Assembly (NCBI GenBank): GCA_002369525.1
Contig: DFFN01000180.1
Coordinates: 1 to 10,781, forward strand
Origin: Lachnoclostridium sp. UBA3775
GTDB lineage: Bacteria; Bacillota; Clostridia; Lachnospirales; Lachnospiraceae
Reading direction: 5' to 3'
DNA length: 10,781 bases
Part shown: positions 1 to 7,790 of the stretch, piece after piece
Position numbering within the stretch: the stretch's first letter is position 1
How the letters are laid out: every line of letters begins with the position of its first letter
Notes under the pieces: model-generated
Databases searched by the model: none
Seen by the model: only the letters and a program-made list of their open reading frames with translations
Told to the model about the DNA's origin: nothing
Made by a program: the position numbers and the translations under genes

Positions 1-2118
1 GTTGCTGATGATCTCGTTATAATCGAAACCGTCGAGCTTGTAGCTTATCTTCGGGTTTCTCATCGAATAGCTTAAAACATAAGCATTGATGACAAGTCTC
101 TTCGAATCGGCGGGTATCGTGATGGTTTCGCCGCTTTTCACATAATAATCCTTGCCGTCAACCGTCACCGAAGGAACAGCCGCTTTAACCTCGGGCTCCC
201 TTTCAAATGCCTGGTTGATATTGATCGAACATATGCCGGTTGAACCGCATACAAAAACCATTCCGTCCTCACGCATGTAGCTTCTTGAGTTTGCGGTTGA
301 AACACAGGGAAGTCCGTTGTTCTTGTCATAGTGGACATAACGCATGCTTTCTTTGTTTTCAAGCATGTCATCGCTTTCAACGACATATACGCCGTTACTC
401 GAAAATACCCAAACGTTCTTTGAGCTGTCGGTAAAAATATCAAAGTTGTTGGAATACGGGAAATTGCTTACGGTAGTGATCTTCCCATCCTTGATATAGG
501 CAATTGAATTACTCGAGATTATCCAGTAAACACCGAGCTTGTCGTCATACTTGATGCGCATGATGATCTCAGAGGGAAGACCCTCGTCCTTACCTATGTG
601 GGTAACATTACCGTTTCTTTCAAGTATATACATACCGTCGCCGTCGCTGCCCAGATACACTCTCTCGTCGGGCATTTCGCAGATGGTAAGTATTTCGATA
701 TTGTTCAGTCCGTTTGAATTGTCAAAGGTCTTTTCGATCTTTCCGTCCCTCATCAGATGGAGGCCGCCGCTTACCGAAACCGCAAGCAGGCCGCTCTGAA
801 GCTCCACGCAGGTTCTTACCCTGTTTGAATTCAGGCCGGTATTGTCGCTGTTGTAGGAAACAATGTTTCCGCTTTTCTCAAGGCATACAAGAGCTTTTTC
901 GCTGAAGGTACAAAACCACATGTTGCCCTTACTGTCTTTCTTTATCGAACGTATCCTGCAGCCGTCGAGAAATTCGGTCAGCTCATTGGTCGTTCTTTTA
1001 TAGTCCGCATCGAGCAAAATAAGCCCGGTATCGGTTCCTATGTAAAGCATATCGTCCTTTAAGCAGGTCGCATTTACCACTATCTGCTCAAGTCCCGCTT
1101 TTCCGGACACATCGGAAAACTTATTGGCAACCACCTTCATAAGTCCCTGACGGGTAGATGTAAACCAGAGGTTGCCCTCATAATCCTCTATCACATGGTG
1201 TACCGAGTTTGTCATCGGAACATCCTCAAGAAGCTTTAACTCATCCGACGAATTGATATAGCCGATTCCGTTGTCGGTACACAGCCAGAGATTTCCGGAT
1301 GCATAGTTTATTGAATTAACGGCATTTAACGGAGCGATCTCCCTGCTGCTTTTTACGGTAAAGCCATCCTTCATCGAGGCATAGATAAGCCTTGAATCGC
1401 TGGTTCCTATATAAACCATATCTTCATTTTGGGGATCGGGGAAGATGCAGTTAAGATCGATATCATAGTCGCCCGCGGAATAAAAGGCGCTCACACGCGG
1501 ACCGCCGTCCACACACTCGATGCAGAAAAATTTTCCTGTCATCGTGCAGCCGTAGACCTTATTTTCACGGCGGCGGAGCTCCAATACATATTCATTCTTT
1601 ATCTGGGGATTGTCAAGTATGCTCATCTTTCCGTTTTTGTCAACATAGGCAATACCCTCGGTGGTCGCTATGTAAACATTTCCTTCGGAATCCTCCGAAA
1701 AGTCCCTGATGGCATCGGAATGCATACCGGTTTCCTTCGAAAAAAAGGTAAACTCACCGTTCTTATAGATGGCTGCGCCGTTATCGTTGGTTCCCACCCA
1801 GAGTCTTTCACTCGAGTCCATATAGATTGAAACGACACTCGACACTCTTCTGTCGTTACCTATCTTGGTAAATTCCCTTCCGTCATAGCGGTAAAGGCCC
1901 GAATAGCTTCCCACCCAGATAAAACCGTTGGGTGCCTGGATGACAGTCGTTGCCTCGGAAGTCACCATGCCCTTGGAATTATCGTAAAGCACAGCGGTTA
2001 TACCGGCCTCGGGATCCTCGAAATCGATGGAATCGGGTTCATCTTCCGCGATACCCATCCCGGCAATCATTGTAAGGCAAAGCAAAAACGCAAGCAATTT
2101 TTTCGTTAAATGCTTCAT
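1..2118 (-). CDS. Exported 14-blade Reg_prop sensor with Y_Y_Y domain, 3' end outside the window
   Basis: An open frame runs without a stop from ATG at 2118 to the window edge (706 codons seen). AAGGAGG sits 5 nt before the start. Residues 1-24 look like a signal peptide (KK, hydrophobic stretch, GIA before the likely cut). Then come fourteen propeller-blade cores of the type LWVGT..GL.. at about residues 67, 106, 148, 188, 235, 277, 317, 358, 400, 444, 487, 531, 569 and 620. This fits two seven-bladed propellers of Reg_prop repeats. From about 642 the sequence looks like the start of a Y_Y_Y domain (ending ISYKLDGFDYN). In known proteins this layout forms the outside sensor of one-piece two-component regulators (HTCS type), but other outputs such as GGDEF exist. 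The transmembrane and output parts lie beyond position 1, so kinase function is inference. It starts 13 bp after mgtE and is probably co-transcribed with it. Confidence 0.88.
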   Translation of the reverse strand, partial: MKHLTKKLLAFLLCLTMIAGMGIAEDEPDSIDFEDPEAGITAVLYDNSKGMVTSEATTVIQAPNGFIWVGSYSGLYRYDGREFTKIGNDRRVSSVVSIYMDSSERLWVGTNDNGAAIYKNGEFTFFSKETGMHSDAIRDFSEDSEGNVYIATTEGIAYVDKNGKMSILDNPQIKNEYVLELRRRENKVYGCTMTGKFFCIECVDGGPRVSAFYSAGDYDIDLNCIFPDPQNEDMVYIGTSDSRLIYASMKDGFTVKSSREIAPLNAVNSINYASGNLWLCTDNGIGYINSSDELKLLEDVPMTNSVHHVIEDYEGNLWFTSTRQGLMKVVANKFSDVSGKAGLEQIVVNATCLKDDMLYIGTDTGLILLDADYKRTTNELTEFLDGCRIRSIKKDSKGNMWFCTFSEKALVCLEKSGNIVSYNSDNTGLNSNRVRTCVELQSGLLAVSVSGGLHLMRDGKIEKTFDNSNGLNNIEILTICEMPDERVYLGSDGDGMYILERNGNVTHIGKDEGLPSEIIMRIKYDDKLGVYWIISSNSIAYIKDGKITTVSNFPYSNNFDIFTDSSKNVWVFSSNGVYVVESDDMLENKESMRYVHYDKNNGLPCVSTANSRSYMREDGMVFVCGSTGICSININQAFEREPEVKAAVPSVTVDGKDYYVKSGETITIPADSKRLVINAYVLSYSMRNPKISYKLDGFDYNEIISN

Positions 2119-2131
2119 TGTTTCCTCCTTT

Positions 2132-3529
2132 TTACCCCAAACCGAATACGTTTATAAGTAATACCCACGCAAGTCCGTAGTATGTCACAACCGCAACCAG
2201 ATCGTTAACCGTGGTGATAAGCGGTCCGGAAGCAACCGCGGGATCTATTTTTATTTTGTGGAAAAACATGGGTACAAGTGTTCCCACAAGGCTTGAAATC
2301 ATCATTGCAACCAGCAGCGCGCAGCCGACGCAGCCCGAGATCAGAAAAGCGTCACGCACGGGCAGATGCCTTGCGAACTTGATGTAAAGACCGATGAGCA
2401 GAAATGCAACGCTGCCAAGGAACAGTCCGTTGACTATGCCAACCTTGGCCTCTTTGAATGCAAGGTATATCTTATCCTTTGTCTTCAGGTTTTCATCCAT
2501 CAAAACCCTGATCGTCACGGCAAGTGACTGCGTTCCGACATTTCCTGCCATATCAAGTATCAGCGACTGAAAGCAGATGACGATTGGAAGCACCGCAACA
2601 ACCTTTTCAAAGCCGCCCACGACCGTCGACACCAGAATCCCCAGGAACAGAAGGCCGATAAGCCACGGCAGCCTCTTCTTCATGCTGTCTATCGTCTTCT
2701 CCTTTAAATCCTCTTCGCCGATAAGACCTGCCAGCTTGGCGTAATCCTCGCCCATCTCGTCATCCACAACCTCGATGATATCCTGAGCGGTGATAATGCC
2801 TATGATCTCATTTTTCGAATTAAGGACCGGCAGCGAATCCTCGGCGTAGTCCTTGATACGCTCGATGTTCTCGGTCACCTTCTCATGGTCGTAAAGGAAG
2901 GGGTACGAGGTGGAGATCAAAGACTCAAGCTCGACATAGTTTCTCGCGATGATCAGGTCCTTAAGCTCGATGGCTCCGTAGAATTTATTGTCTCCGTCAA
3001 CAACATATATGGTCGAAATATTGTCGTTCTCGCCCGCCTGTCTGACAAGCTCCTGCATCGCCTGCTTGATGGTCAGGTTATTGTGTATGCAGATATAATT
3101 TGTCGTAATCTTGCTGCCGATCTCATCGTCATCATAGGACTGGATAAGATTGATATCCGCACTGGTCTCCTCATCCAGAAGGTTTTTAACCTTTTCCTGA
3201 GTCGACTCGTCCATTTCCTCGAGAATATCAACCGCGTCGTCGGAGTCCATTTCCCCTATGATCTTTGCGACATTGCGTATGTCGAGTTCCTGAATATACT
3301 CTTCGACATCCTCAATATATGTAAAGATCTCGGATACCCTCTCGGCACCAAGTATTTTATAAAGCCTTTGTCTCTCTTCCTTGGTCAGCTGTTCGAAGGC
3401 ACCCGCGATATCGTTCTCATGATAATCTTCAAGCTTTTCGATCAGCTCGTTGTCCGGGAGCCCGCTCCTTATCAGTTCGACCAGTTCCTTGACAAAGTTA
3501 TTGTTTACATTTACTTCATTTTCCATCAT
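2132..3529 (-). CDS. mgtE: MgtE-family magnesium channel/transporter
   Basis: The protein has 465 residues, the usual MgtE size. Order: an acidic alpha-helical N domain (about 10-135, with DSDDAVDILEEMDE at 95-108), two CBS domains (about 137-255), a plug helix, and five membrane helices (about 287-460). The family signatures are clear: GNVGTQS at 329-335 and DPAVASGP at 429-436. They are followed by D443 in the last helix, which probably matches the pore Asp that selects magnesium in the Thermus protein. Known MgtE channels are closed by cytoplasmic magnesium binding to the N and CBS domains. Two ATGs in a row (3529 and 3526) share one GAGAGGAG ribosome site; the second has the better spacing. 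The gene lies 21 bp after the permease gene, so there is no room for an M-box riboswitch leader. This suggests operon expression rather than local magnesium control. Confidence 0.96.
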   Translation of the reverse strand: MMENEVNVNNNFVKELVELIRSGLPDNELIEKLEDYHENDIAGAFEQLTKEERQRLYKILGAERVSEIFTYIEDVEEYIQELDIRNVAKIIGEMDSDDAVDILEEMDESTQEKVKNLLDEETSADINLIQSYDDDEIGSKITTNYICIHNNLTIKQAMQELVRQAGENDNISTIYVVDGDNKFYGAIELKDLIIARNYVELESLISTSYPFLYDHEKVTENIERIKDYAEDSLPVLNSKNEIIGIITAQDIIEVVDDEMGEDYAKLAGLIGEEDLKEKTIDSMKKRLPWLIGLLFLGILVSTVVGGFEKVVAVLPIVICFQSLILDMAGNVGTQSLAVTIRVLMDENLKTKDKIYLAFKEAKVGIVNGLFLGSVAFLLIGLYIKFARHLPVRDAFLISGCVGCALLVAMMISSLVGTLVPMFFHKIKIDPAVASGPLITTVNDLVAVVTYYGLAWVLLINVFGLG

Positions 3530-3550
3530 CTTCTCCTCTCCCGCACAGGA

Positions 3551-5194
3551 TCAGATTTCAAGCCTCTCCATCTCCCGCACGACGGTTTTTTTATAAAAAA
3601 TGACGGCATATGCTGTAAGGCTCGCCATAACCAGCATATAAACAGCCTTGATTCTCGGAATTGTCATGATCTTCATATTGTAGAGGGCAGCACCGAGCAG
3701 CGCAAAAAACAAAACACTGATTATTGCCTCAGCCATATTCATGAACACGTTGAAATTGGCACGAAGAGCATTTGACTCATTTTCCCATATCAGCTTCGGA
3801 TGCCTTATATCCTTCATAATGCCAAGCATCGTTATGAATACGATCATCAGAAATCCGAGCAGCAGATAGTAAAGCGAGTCGGTGAAGTCAAGGCTGAATG
3901 ACCTTCTCATTATTATAACATCAAAGAGGTAGCTAAGTCCACAAAAAATTATACTAAGTGACACTTTTATTGACAGCTGGGTACGATAGGAAACGGGGAT
4001 GTATTTCATGAAACCGGCATGGCTTCCCTCTCTTGTCACGGCCGAGGATGCAAGACCCGAACCGGCCGCGGTGACTGCCGCCATCCCGAGCATTATGACC
4101 ATGACGGTCAGGTGGGCCAGATAATACCCTTTATGATAGTAAAAAGTATAGCGCGGTATGGTATTGTTGCTTTTTAACATGAGGGCGACTATGAACATCA
4201 GGGCAGGCCAGAAAATGTTTATTATGATGCAGTTTGAAAGAAAGGCCGGAGTCCTCAGAAGAATTTTCAGTTCCTTTGCGAACAGCGACACAGCCGGAGA
4301 ACGGCGCGCAAAATCAAGCTCTGCGGTTTTTCTTGTCTCCTTTTTGTTTCCCGCAGACCTTATGCTGTTAAGGCCTTTTTCATATACCGTGCCCGCAAGC
4401 AGCAAAAACAATACCGCAAGAAGAAGGGTAAGAAGGATGCCAAAGGCAAGCTCTGCACCTCCTTTTGCCCTTACAAGCAGGGTGCAGGGATAAAAAAGAA
4501 TGCTCATCAGGTTTATGAACCTGTTATCTCCGGCGAGCAATGTTTCAATGAAATTATCGACGGAAAGCCCCTTAAGGCCGCCGAAGGAATACATTGCCAG
4601 GGCCATCATGCCGATGCTGAGCAAAGTCATGAACACTCTGAGCGCGCCCCTGCTTCTGAATACAGAAACAAAACGTATCATTAAAAAGCAGAGTATGCCG
4701 CAGTAGGCGAGCGGAACCGCAGGCATCAGAAAAAGCGCGGTCACAGCCTTAAAAAGCTCAAAGCCTTTAAAACCTGCCGCGGCAATATAGCCCGCATAGG
4801 CACTTATGATAACAAAAAGCTCCATTCCCGTCTCGGCAATATAGGTATTTATGAATTTGGCCGTTACCACCGAACCGGTCTTTACAGGCAGCGGAAGCAG
4901 AAAGTCAATGTCCGAGGTAAAATAAAACTCGTTCATTATGACGGCAAAGCCGAAAACAAAGGCAAAAGCGGACAGAAACAGAACGACAAACAACATGCCC
5001 TCCGTCCGGCCGCCTTTTTCGATGAAAGCCAGTGTCATAGCATAGGTAATGAAGCCTGCGGCAATGCAGACCGGTATCATCACAAACAAGGTGATGATGA
5101 TTCCTATGACAACAAACCTCTTACGGTCTTCTTTTTTTATTTCAAAGCTCTGCCCCTTGCGAAGAAGGGTCAGTAACAATCTGCTTTCCTTCAT
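3551..5194 (-). CDS. ABC exporter permease, about 12 membrane helices
   Basis: The 547-residue protein has about twelve hydrophobic segments (near 28-53, 67-87, 123-143, 149-175, 187-205, 250-270, 321-341, 358-382, 408-428, 441-459, 486-506, 515-535). A charged loop (about 272-300) splits it into two halves. Each half carries a similar intracellular stretch: FLLPLPVKTGSVVTAK at 98-113 and FMKYIPVSYRTQLSIK at 395-410, the latter after a TREGS motif. This F..PV..K pattern is typical of ABC-2-like exporters, and the length fits the 'putative ABC exporter' family rather than the shorter EcsB. The start overlaps the ATPase gene by 53 bp and has only a weak AAAGG site, so translational coupling is likely. 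No other good start exists nearby. Substrate unknown. Confidence 0.88.
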   Translation of the reverse strand: MKESRLLLTLLRKGQSFEIKKEDRKRFVVIGIIITLFVMIPVCIAAGFITYAMTLAFIEKGGRTEGMLFVVLFLSAFAFVFGFAVIMNEFYFTSDIDFLLPLPVKTGSVVTAKFINTYIAETGMELFVIISAYAGYIAAAGFKGFELFKAVTALFLMPAVPLAYCGILCFLMIRFVSVFRSRGALRVFMTLLSIGMMALAMYSFGGLKGLSVDNFIETLLAGDNRFINLMSILFYPCTLLVRAKGGAELAFGILLTLLLAVLFLLLAGTVYEKGLNSIRSAGNKKETRKTAELDFARRSPAVSLFAKELKILLRTPAFLSNCIIINIFWPALMFIVALMLKSNNTIPRYTFYYHKGYYLAHLTVMVIMLGMAAVTAAGSGLASSAVTREGSHAGFMKYIPVSYRTQLSIKVSLSIIFCGLSYLFDVIIMRRSFSLDFTDSLYYLLLGFLMIVFITMLGIMKDIRHPKLIWENESNALRANFNVFMNMAEAIISVLFFALLGAALYNMKIMTIPRIKAVYMLVMASLTAYAVIFYKKTVVREMERLEI

Positions 5195-5915
5195 GGCCTT
5201 TACCGTTCATCTCAATGAATATTTCCTCTAATGTCATATGAGGATGGAGCCTCTTCAGTTCTTCAAGACTGCCGTTAAATATCATCCTGCCCTTACGGAT
5301 CAGGAATATAACGTCGCACAGCTCCTCCGCAACCTCAAGCACATGGGTTGAAAAGAACACGCAGTTTCCTTTTGCGGCGTGCTCCTTCATCATCTGCTTA
5401 AGCTCATAGGCCGAGGAAGGATCAAGCCCCGTCATGGGCTCGTCGAGTATCCATACCGGCGGTTCATGCAAAAGAGCCGCTACGATCATTATCTTCTGCC
5501 TCATGCCGTGGGAATAATCGCTCATCGTAAGCGGCAGCGCATCCCTGATGCCGAACCTCGTCGCAAGCCTGTCTATCCTCGCAGGCCGTACTTTCTCATC
5601 CACCCTGTAAATATCGGCCATCAGCGACAGGAATTCACTGCCCTTAAGTCTCAGGAACATATCCGGGTTATCGGGCACATAAGCCATCCGCAGCTTGGCT
5701 TCGAGTGGGTTCTCGGTCCTGCTGTAGCCGTCGATCGTTATCTCCCCGGCATCAGGCATCAGAACTCCCGTCATCATCTTTATCGCGGTCGTTTTTCCGG
5801 CACCGTTTTCTCCGACAAAGCCCGCGATCTGCCCGGGCAAAACCTCAAAGCTTATATCATCCACCGCCCTGAAATCTTTTCCGTATATTTTTGTAAGTCC
5901 TTTTACGCTAAGCAT
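5142..5915 (-). CDS. ABC transporter ATP-binding protein, EcsA-like
   Basis: The 257-residue nucleotide-binding subunit has every ABC motif: Walker A GENGAGKTT (35-43), a Q-loop region YVPDNPDMF (79-87), signature YSHGMRQK (134-141), Walker B VWILDEP (154-160), D-loop GLDP (163-166) and switch His191. The Q-loop has Asp-Asn where many ABC proteins have Gln, as often seen in exporter ATPases related to EcsA. It should drive the permease encoded directly downstream. A GGGAG site lies 8 nt before the ATG, and the gene begins 24 bp after yqeY. The last 17 codons overlap the permease start in another frame. Resemblance to EcsA is judged from motifs only; substrate (protein, peptide, lipid or drug) cannot be told. 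Confidence 0.94.
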   Translation of the reverse strand: MLSVKGLTKIYGKDFRAVDDISFEVLPGQIAGFVGENGAGKTTAIKMMTGVLMPDAGEITIDGYSRTENPLEAKLRMAYVPDNPDMFLRLKGSEFLSLMADIYRVDEKVRPARIDRLATRFGIRDALPLTMSDYSHGMRQKIMIVAALLHEPPVWILDEPMTGLDPSSAYELKQMMKEHAAKGNCVFFSTHVLEVAEELCDVIFLIRKGRMIFNGSLEELKRLHPHMTLEEIFIEMNGKGHEGKQIVTDPSSQGAEL

Positions 5916-5939
5916 GTTGCATACTCCCGGATTCCGGTA

Positions 5940-6374
5940 TCAGCACAGTCTGGTGATGACTTCATTTATTACCTTGCCGTCTGCTTTTCCCTTAAGCTCC
6001 GGCATAACGGTTTTCATTATCTGCCCCTTGTTCTTGGTTGCAAGAACGTCTGCAAACTTTTCCTTTAAGACCCTTTCAACCTCTTCCGCACTCATAAGAC
6101 TGGGAGCATATTCGGAAATAACATCATACCTGAACTGATACTCTGCCTTAAGCTCCTGTCTGTCTGCCGGGCATGAATCGATCTGCTCTTTAACAGATTT
6201 AAGCTCTTTGAGGATCACCCGGTTTACCAGCTCCTCGCTGATATCGTCGCGGTGTCCTTCATCGATGGCGATTTTCTTTACCGCCTGGATAACGGAGGAA
6301 ATTGCATCCTTTCTCTCCTTGTCATGTGCCTTCATTGCAGCTATCATTTCCTTCTGTAACTGTTCCATCTGCAT
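5940..6374 (-). CDS. yqeY: GatB/YqeY-domain protein
   Basis: The 144-residue protein matches the YqeY family along its whole length. The N-terminal helix has the usual MKAHDKERKDAISSV layout (14-28). The middle has EYAPSLMSAEEVERVL (88-103), and the end has GQIMKTVMPELKGKADGK (117-134) with the final INEVI. The family shares the C-terminal tRNA-handling domain of GatB, the amidotransferase subunit, but as a stand-alone protein its role is poorly known, so no reaction is claimed. The ATG at 6374 follows a good AAAGGAG site; a second ATG two codons later is less well placed. It is the first gene of the proposed operon, behind the promoter at 6404-6432. Confidence 0.93.
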   Translation of the reverse strand: MQMEQLQKEMIAAMKAHDKERKDAISSVIQAVKKIAIDEGHRDDISEELVNRVILKELKSVKEQIDSCPADRQELKAEYQFRYDVISEYAPSLMSAEEVERVLKEKFADVLATKNKGQIMKTVMPELKGKADGKVINEVITRLC

Positions 6375-6403
6375 AGCTTTATATCTCCTTTGTGTTTTTT
6401 TCT

Positions 6404-6432
6404 ATTTTACTCCTTTTGTGCCGATTTTACAA
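6404..6432 (-). promoter_or_regulatory. Candidate sigma-A promoter for the yqeY-ABC-mgtE-sensor operon
   Basis: On the minus strand, TTGTAA (6432-6427) is followed after exactly 17 nt by TAAAAT (6409-6404). The yqeY start is about 30 nt further on, which leaves a short leader containing its ribosome site. The -10 differs from consensus at one base and the -35 at two. It lies in the A/T-rich gap just after the relic at 6435-6639. Judged by eye only. Confidence 0.5.
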
Positions 6433-6434
6433 CA

Positions 6435-6639
6435 TTATTTATCCATCCCCAGCCACTGTATAAATGCAGTCTTGTCACTGCCGTCCTCCAAAATTATAAA
6501 CGTCAGCTTGACTGTCCCGTTCATATCTTCTCTTACAGTAATACATCGCCCTGTAATCAATCACATCCTCATCGCTTAATGCCCATATATAAAAGATGTA
6601 TATATATCCGCCTGCCTTTGCAGCAGCAAGAAATGTTTG
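6435..6639 (-). pseudogene. Frameshifted C-terminal gene remnant, family not recognised
   Basis: This gap between two genes still reads like protein on the minus strand, in two frames. The first frame (6639 down to about 6525) gives GGYIYIFYIWALSDEDVIDY followed by RAMYY. The second frame (about 6530 to the TAA at 6435-6437) gives REDMNGTVKLTFIILEDGSD and then KTAFIQWLGMDK. The two parts join naturally if one base change near 6525-6535 is undone, giving a plausible domain end of about 65 residues. The first part is in frame with the zinc-ribbon gene upstream, directly after its TAA. It may therefore be an old neighbour or an old extension. A short real gene starting at ATG 6524 (29 residues) is the alternative, but its ribosome site is weak. 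Confidence 0.42.
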
Positions 6640-7656
6640 TTACTGTCTCTTATCCTTACTTCCGCACTCAAAACAGTACTTGCCGGTATTGCCTGCCTGT
6701 CCGCAGCAGGAACAGGTCCATGTGTCAGCCGGCTGTATCGACTGCATCACCTTATTAAAATATCCTGCAAAGCCCATGGAACCGTCTGTTTCCGTTTCTT
6801 CGTTAAGAATGATTTCTCCGGTCTCGCGGCATTCATCCAGTATTTGTGACAGTTCGTTTTCTATCGTACGGAAAGTCATGCCTGCAGGCCCGCAATTTAC
6901 ATAGCAGTGCTCATACGGGCTGCCGCCGACGGAAGAGTCGTCAAAACTCATGGAAAAGGATGCGCTTGTGAAATTGTCGAACACAAGCGCCGGTTTAATA
7001 TCTTCTTTCGAAAGTCTCGCAAAGCGTTTCTCAGTAACATAATCGCGCATTTTCCGGGCAATTTCGGGTTTGACATTATATTTGGATCTTGTATTTTTCC
7101 CTCCTCCGCTGTAACTGCTCGTCAGCGTGACGGTTCCGTCCCCGTTCCATTCAAGTTCGTCTGTTCTCGATGAACCGCCGCCCGCCATCATACTGTGAGA
7201 ACAATAGTTCAGACTGAAGCATGTCAGCGGTCCATGCTTCTCTTCTTCGAGGTTTTCTATGGAAACCAGCGGAATCATCTGTTTATCCGGCGCATTACCG
7301 CACTCAGCCATATATTTGTCCCTCTGTCCTTCAACAAGAGATACGTCACGGATTTCGAATCTTGCTTCTGTGCCGTCTGCCAGTAACTTAGCGGCAAGCA
7401 GATCTTCGAGTATCCTGCGGTTTTCGGGATCCATAATAAGTTTGCCGTCCGGCCAGCATTTAAAACAATCCGGAATCATAGCAGCAATTGCACTTTTTAG
7501 TGCCGATACACCTGCGTCACCTTCTCCGTAACAGCCTGTATTGTAGCGCATGATCTCGGCTTTTCCGCTTACCCTTGCCAAAAATTCCGTATCGCTGCAG
7601 TATTCTTTAAACGGAACCGGCTGCGGAGTTCCGAAATTGATCATGAAAGATGCCAT
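6640..7656 (-). CDS. Shortened SPFH/YdjI-like protein with C-terminal zinc ribbon
   Basis: The protein has 338 residues. The end is a clear zinc ribbon: WTCSCCGQ...GKYCFECG, with C315/C318 and C328/C331. This is the tail commonly found on Firmicutes SPFH ('virion core', YdjI-like) proteins. The start, INFGTPQPVPFKE (6-18), resembles the FGTP.P.PF motif inside the SPFH domain. ILEDLLAAKLLADGTEARFE (about 82-101) plus IRDVSL resembles the later part of that domain. About 100 N-terminal residues expected of the family are absent. A stop lies in frame about 33 codons upstream with no start in between, so the lack is real in this frame. The middle (about 140-290) is rich in Gly/Ser and probably beta-stranded, of unknown type. 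The start follows GAGAGG by 9 nt. No membrane segment or signal peptide is seen. SPFH relation is inference; function unknown. Confidence 0.8.
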   Translation of the reverse strand: MASFMINFGTPQPVPFKEYCSDTEFLARVSGKAEIMRYNTGCYGEGDAGVSALKSAIAAMIPDCFKCWPDGKLIMDPENRRILEDLLAAKLLADGTEARFEIRDVSLVEGQRDKYMAECGNAPDKQMIPLVSIENLEEEKHGPLTCFSLNYCSHSMMAGGGSSRTDELEWNGDGTVTLTSSYSGGGKNTRSKYNVKPEIARKMRDYVTEKRFARLSKEDIKPALVFDNFTSASFSMSFDDSSVGGSPYEHCYVNCGPAGMTFRTIENELSQILDECRETGEIILNEETETDGSMGFAGYFNKVMQSIQPADTWTCSCCGQAGNTGKYCFECGSKDKRQ

Positions 7657-7790
7657 CTGAAATTTCCTCTCTTTCTCTAACGGCAGGCACAGGCAATCAG
7701 GCCTTTGCCAAGCCGTCAGTTGTTTTATTGCTTCTTGCCCGGGTCATCATGACTCCCTGTTGCTTATCTTCCAATTTACTCAACATTCCC
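7657..7790 (-). other. Gap with a nested stem-loop and a 29-codon open frame
   Basis: Two stems are nested on either strand: outer ACGGC/GCCGT (7680-7684 with 7712-7716) and inner GGCAA/TTGCC (7692-7696 with 7705-7709) around an 8-nt loop. On the minus strand no T-run follows, so it is not a normal terminator for the gene ending at 7791. It would sit in the leader of the zinc-ribbon gene. A 29-residue frame (ATG 7786 to TGA 7697; MLSKLEDKQQGVMMTR...) starts 4 nt after the previous stop, with AAGGGA touching the ATG. That spacing is poor for translation. No clear promoter found. Confidence 0.3.

Noticed and set aside
165..443. Minus-strand 92-codon frame
   Set aside because: It lies in another frame inside the large propeller sensor gene, whose frame is fully open and repeat-rich.
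2885..3775. Long plus-strand open frame of 296 codons
   Set aside because: It lies opposite mgtE and the permease gene, which have clear family motifs. It has no recognisable domain and is the usual antisense shadow of a coding strand.
5927..5937. Palindrome CCGGATTCCGG between yqeY and the ABC ATPase gene
   Set aside because: Only a 4-bp stem with a 3-nt loop could form and no further copy was noticed. Too short to call an operator or terminator.
5379..6068. Plus-strand open frame of 229 codons
   Set aside because: Antisense shadow of the ABC ATPase and yqeY genes; no family features.
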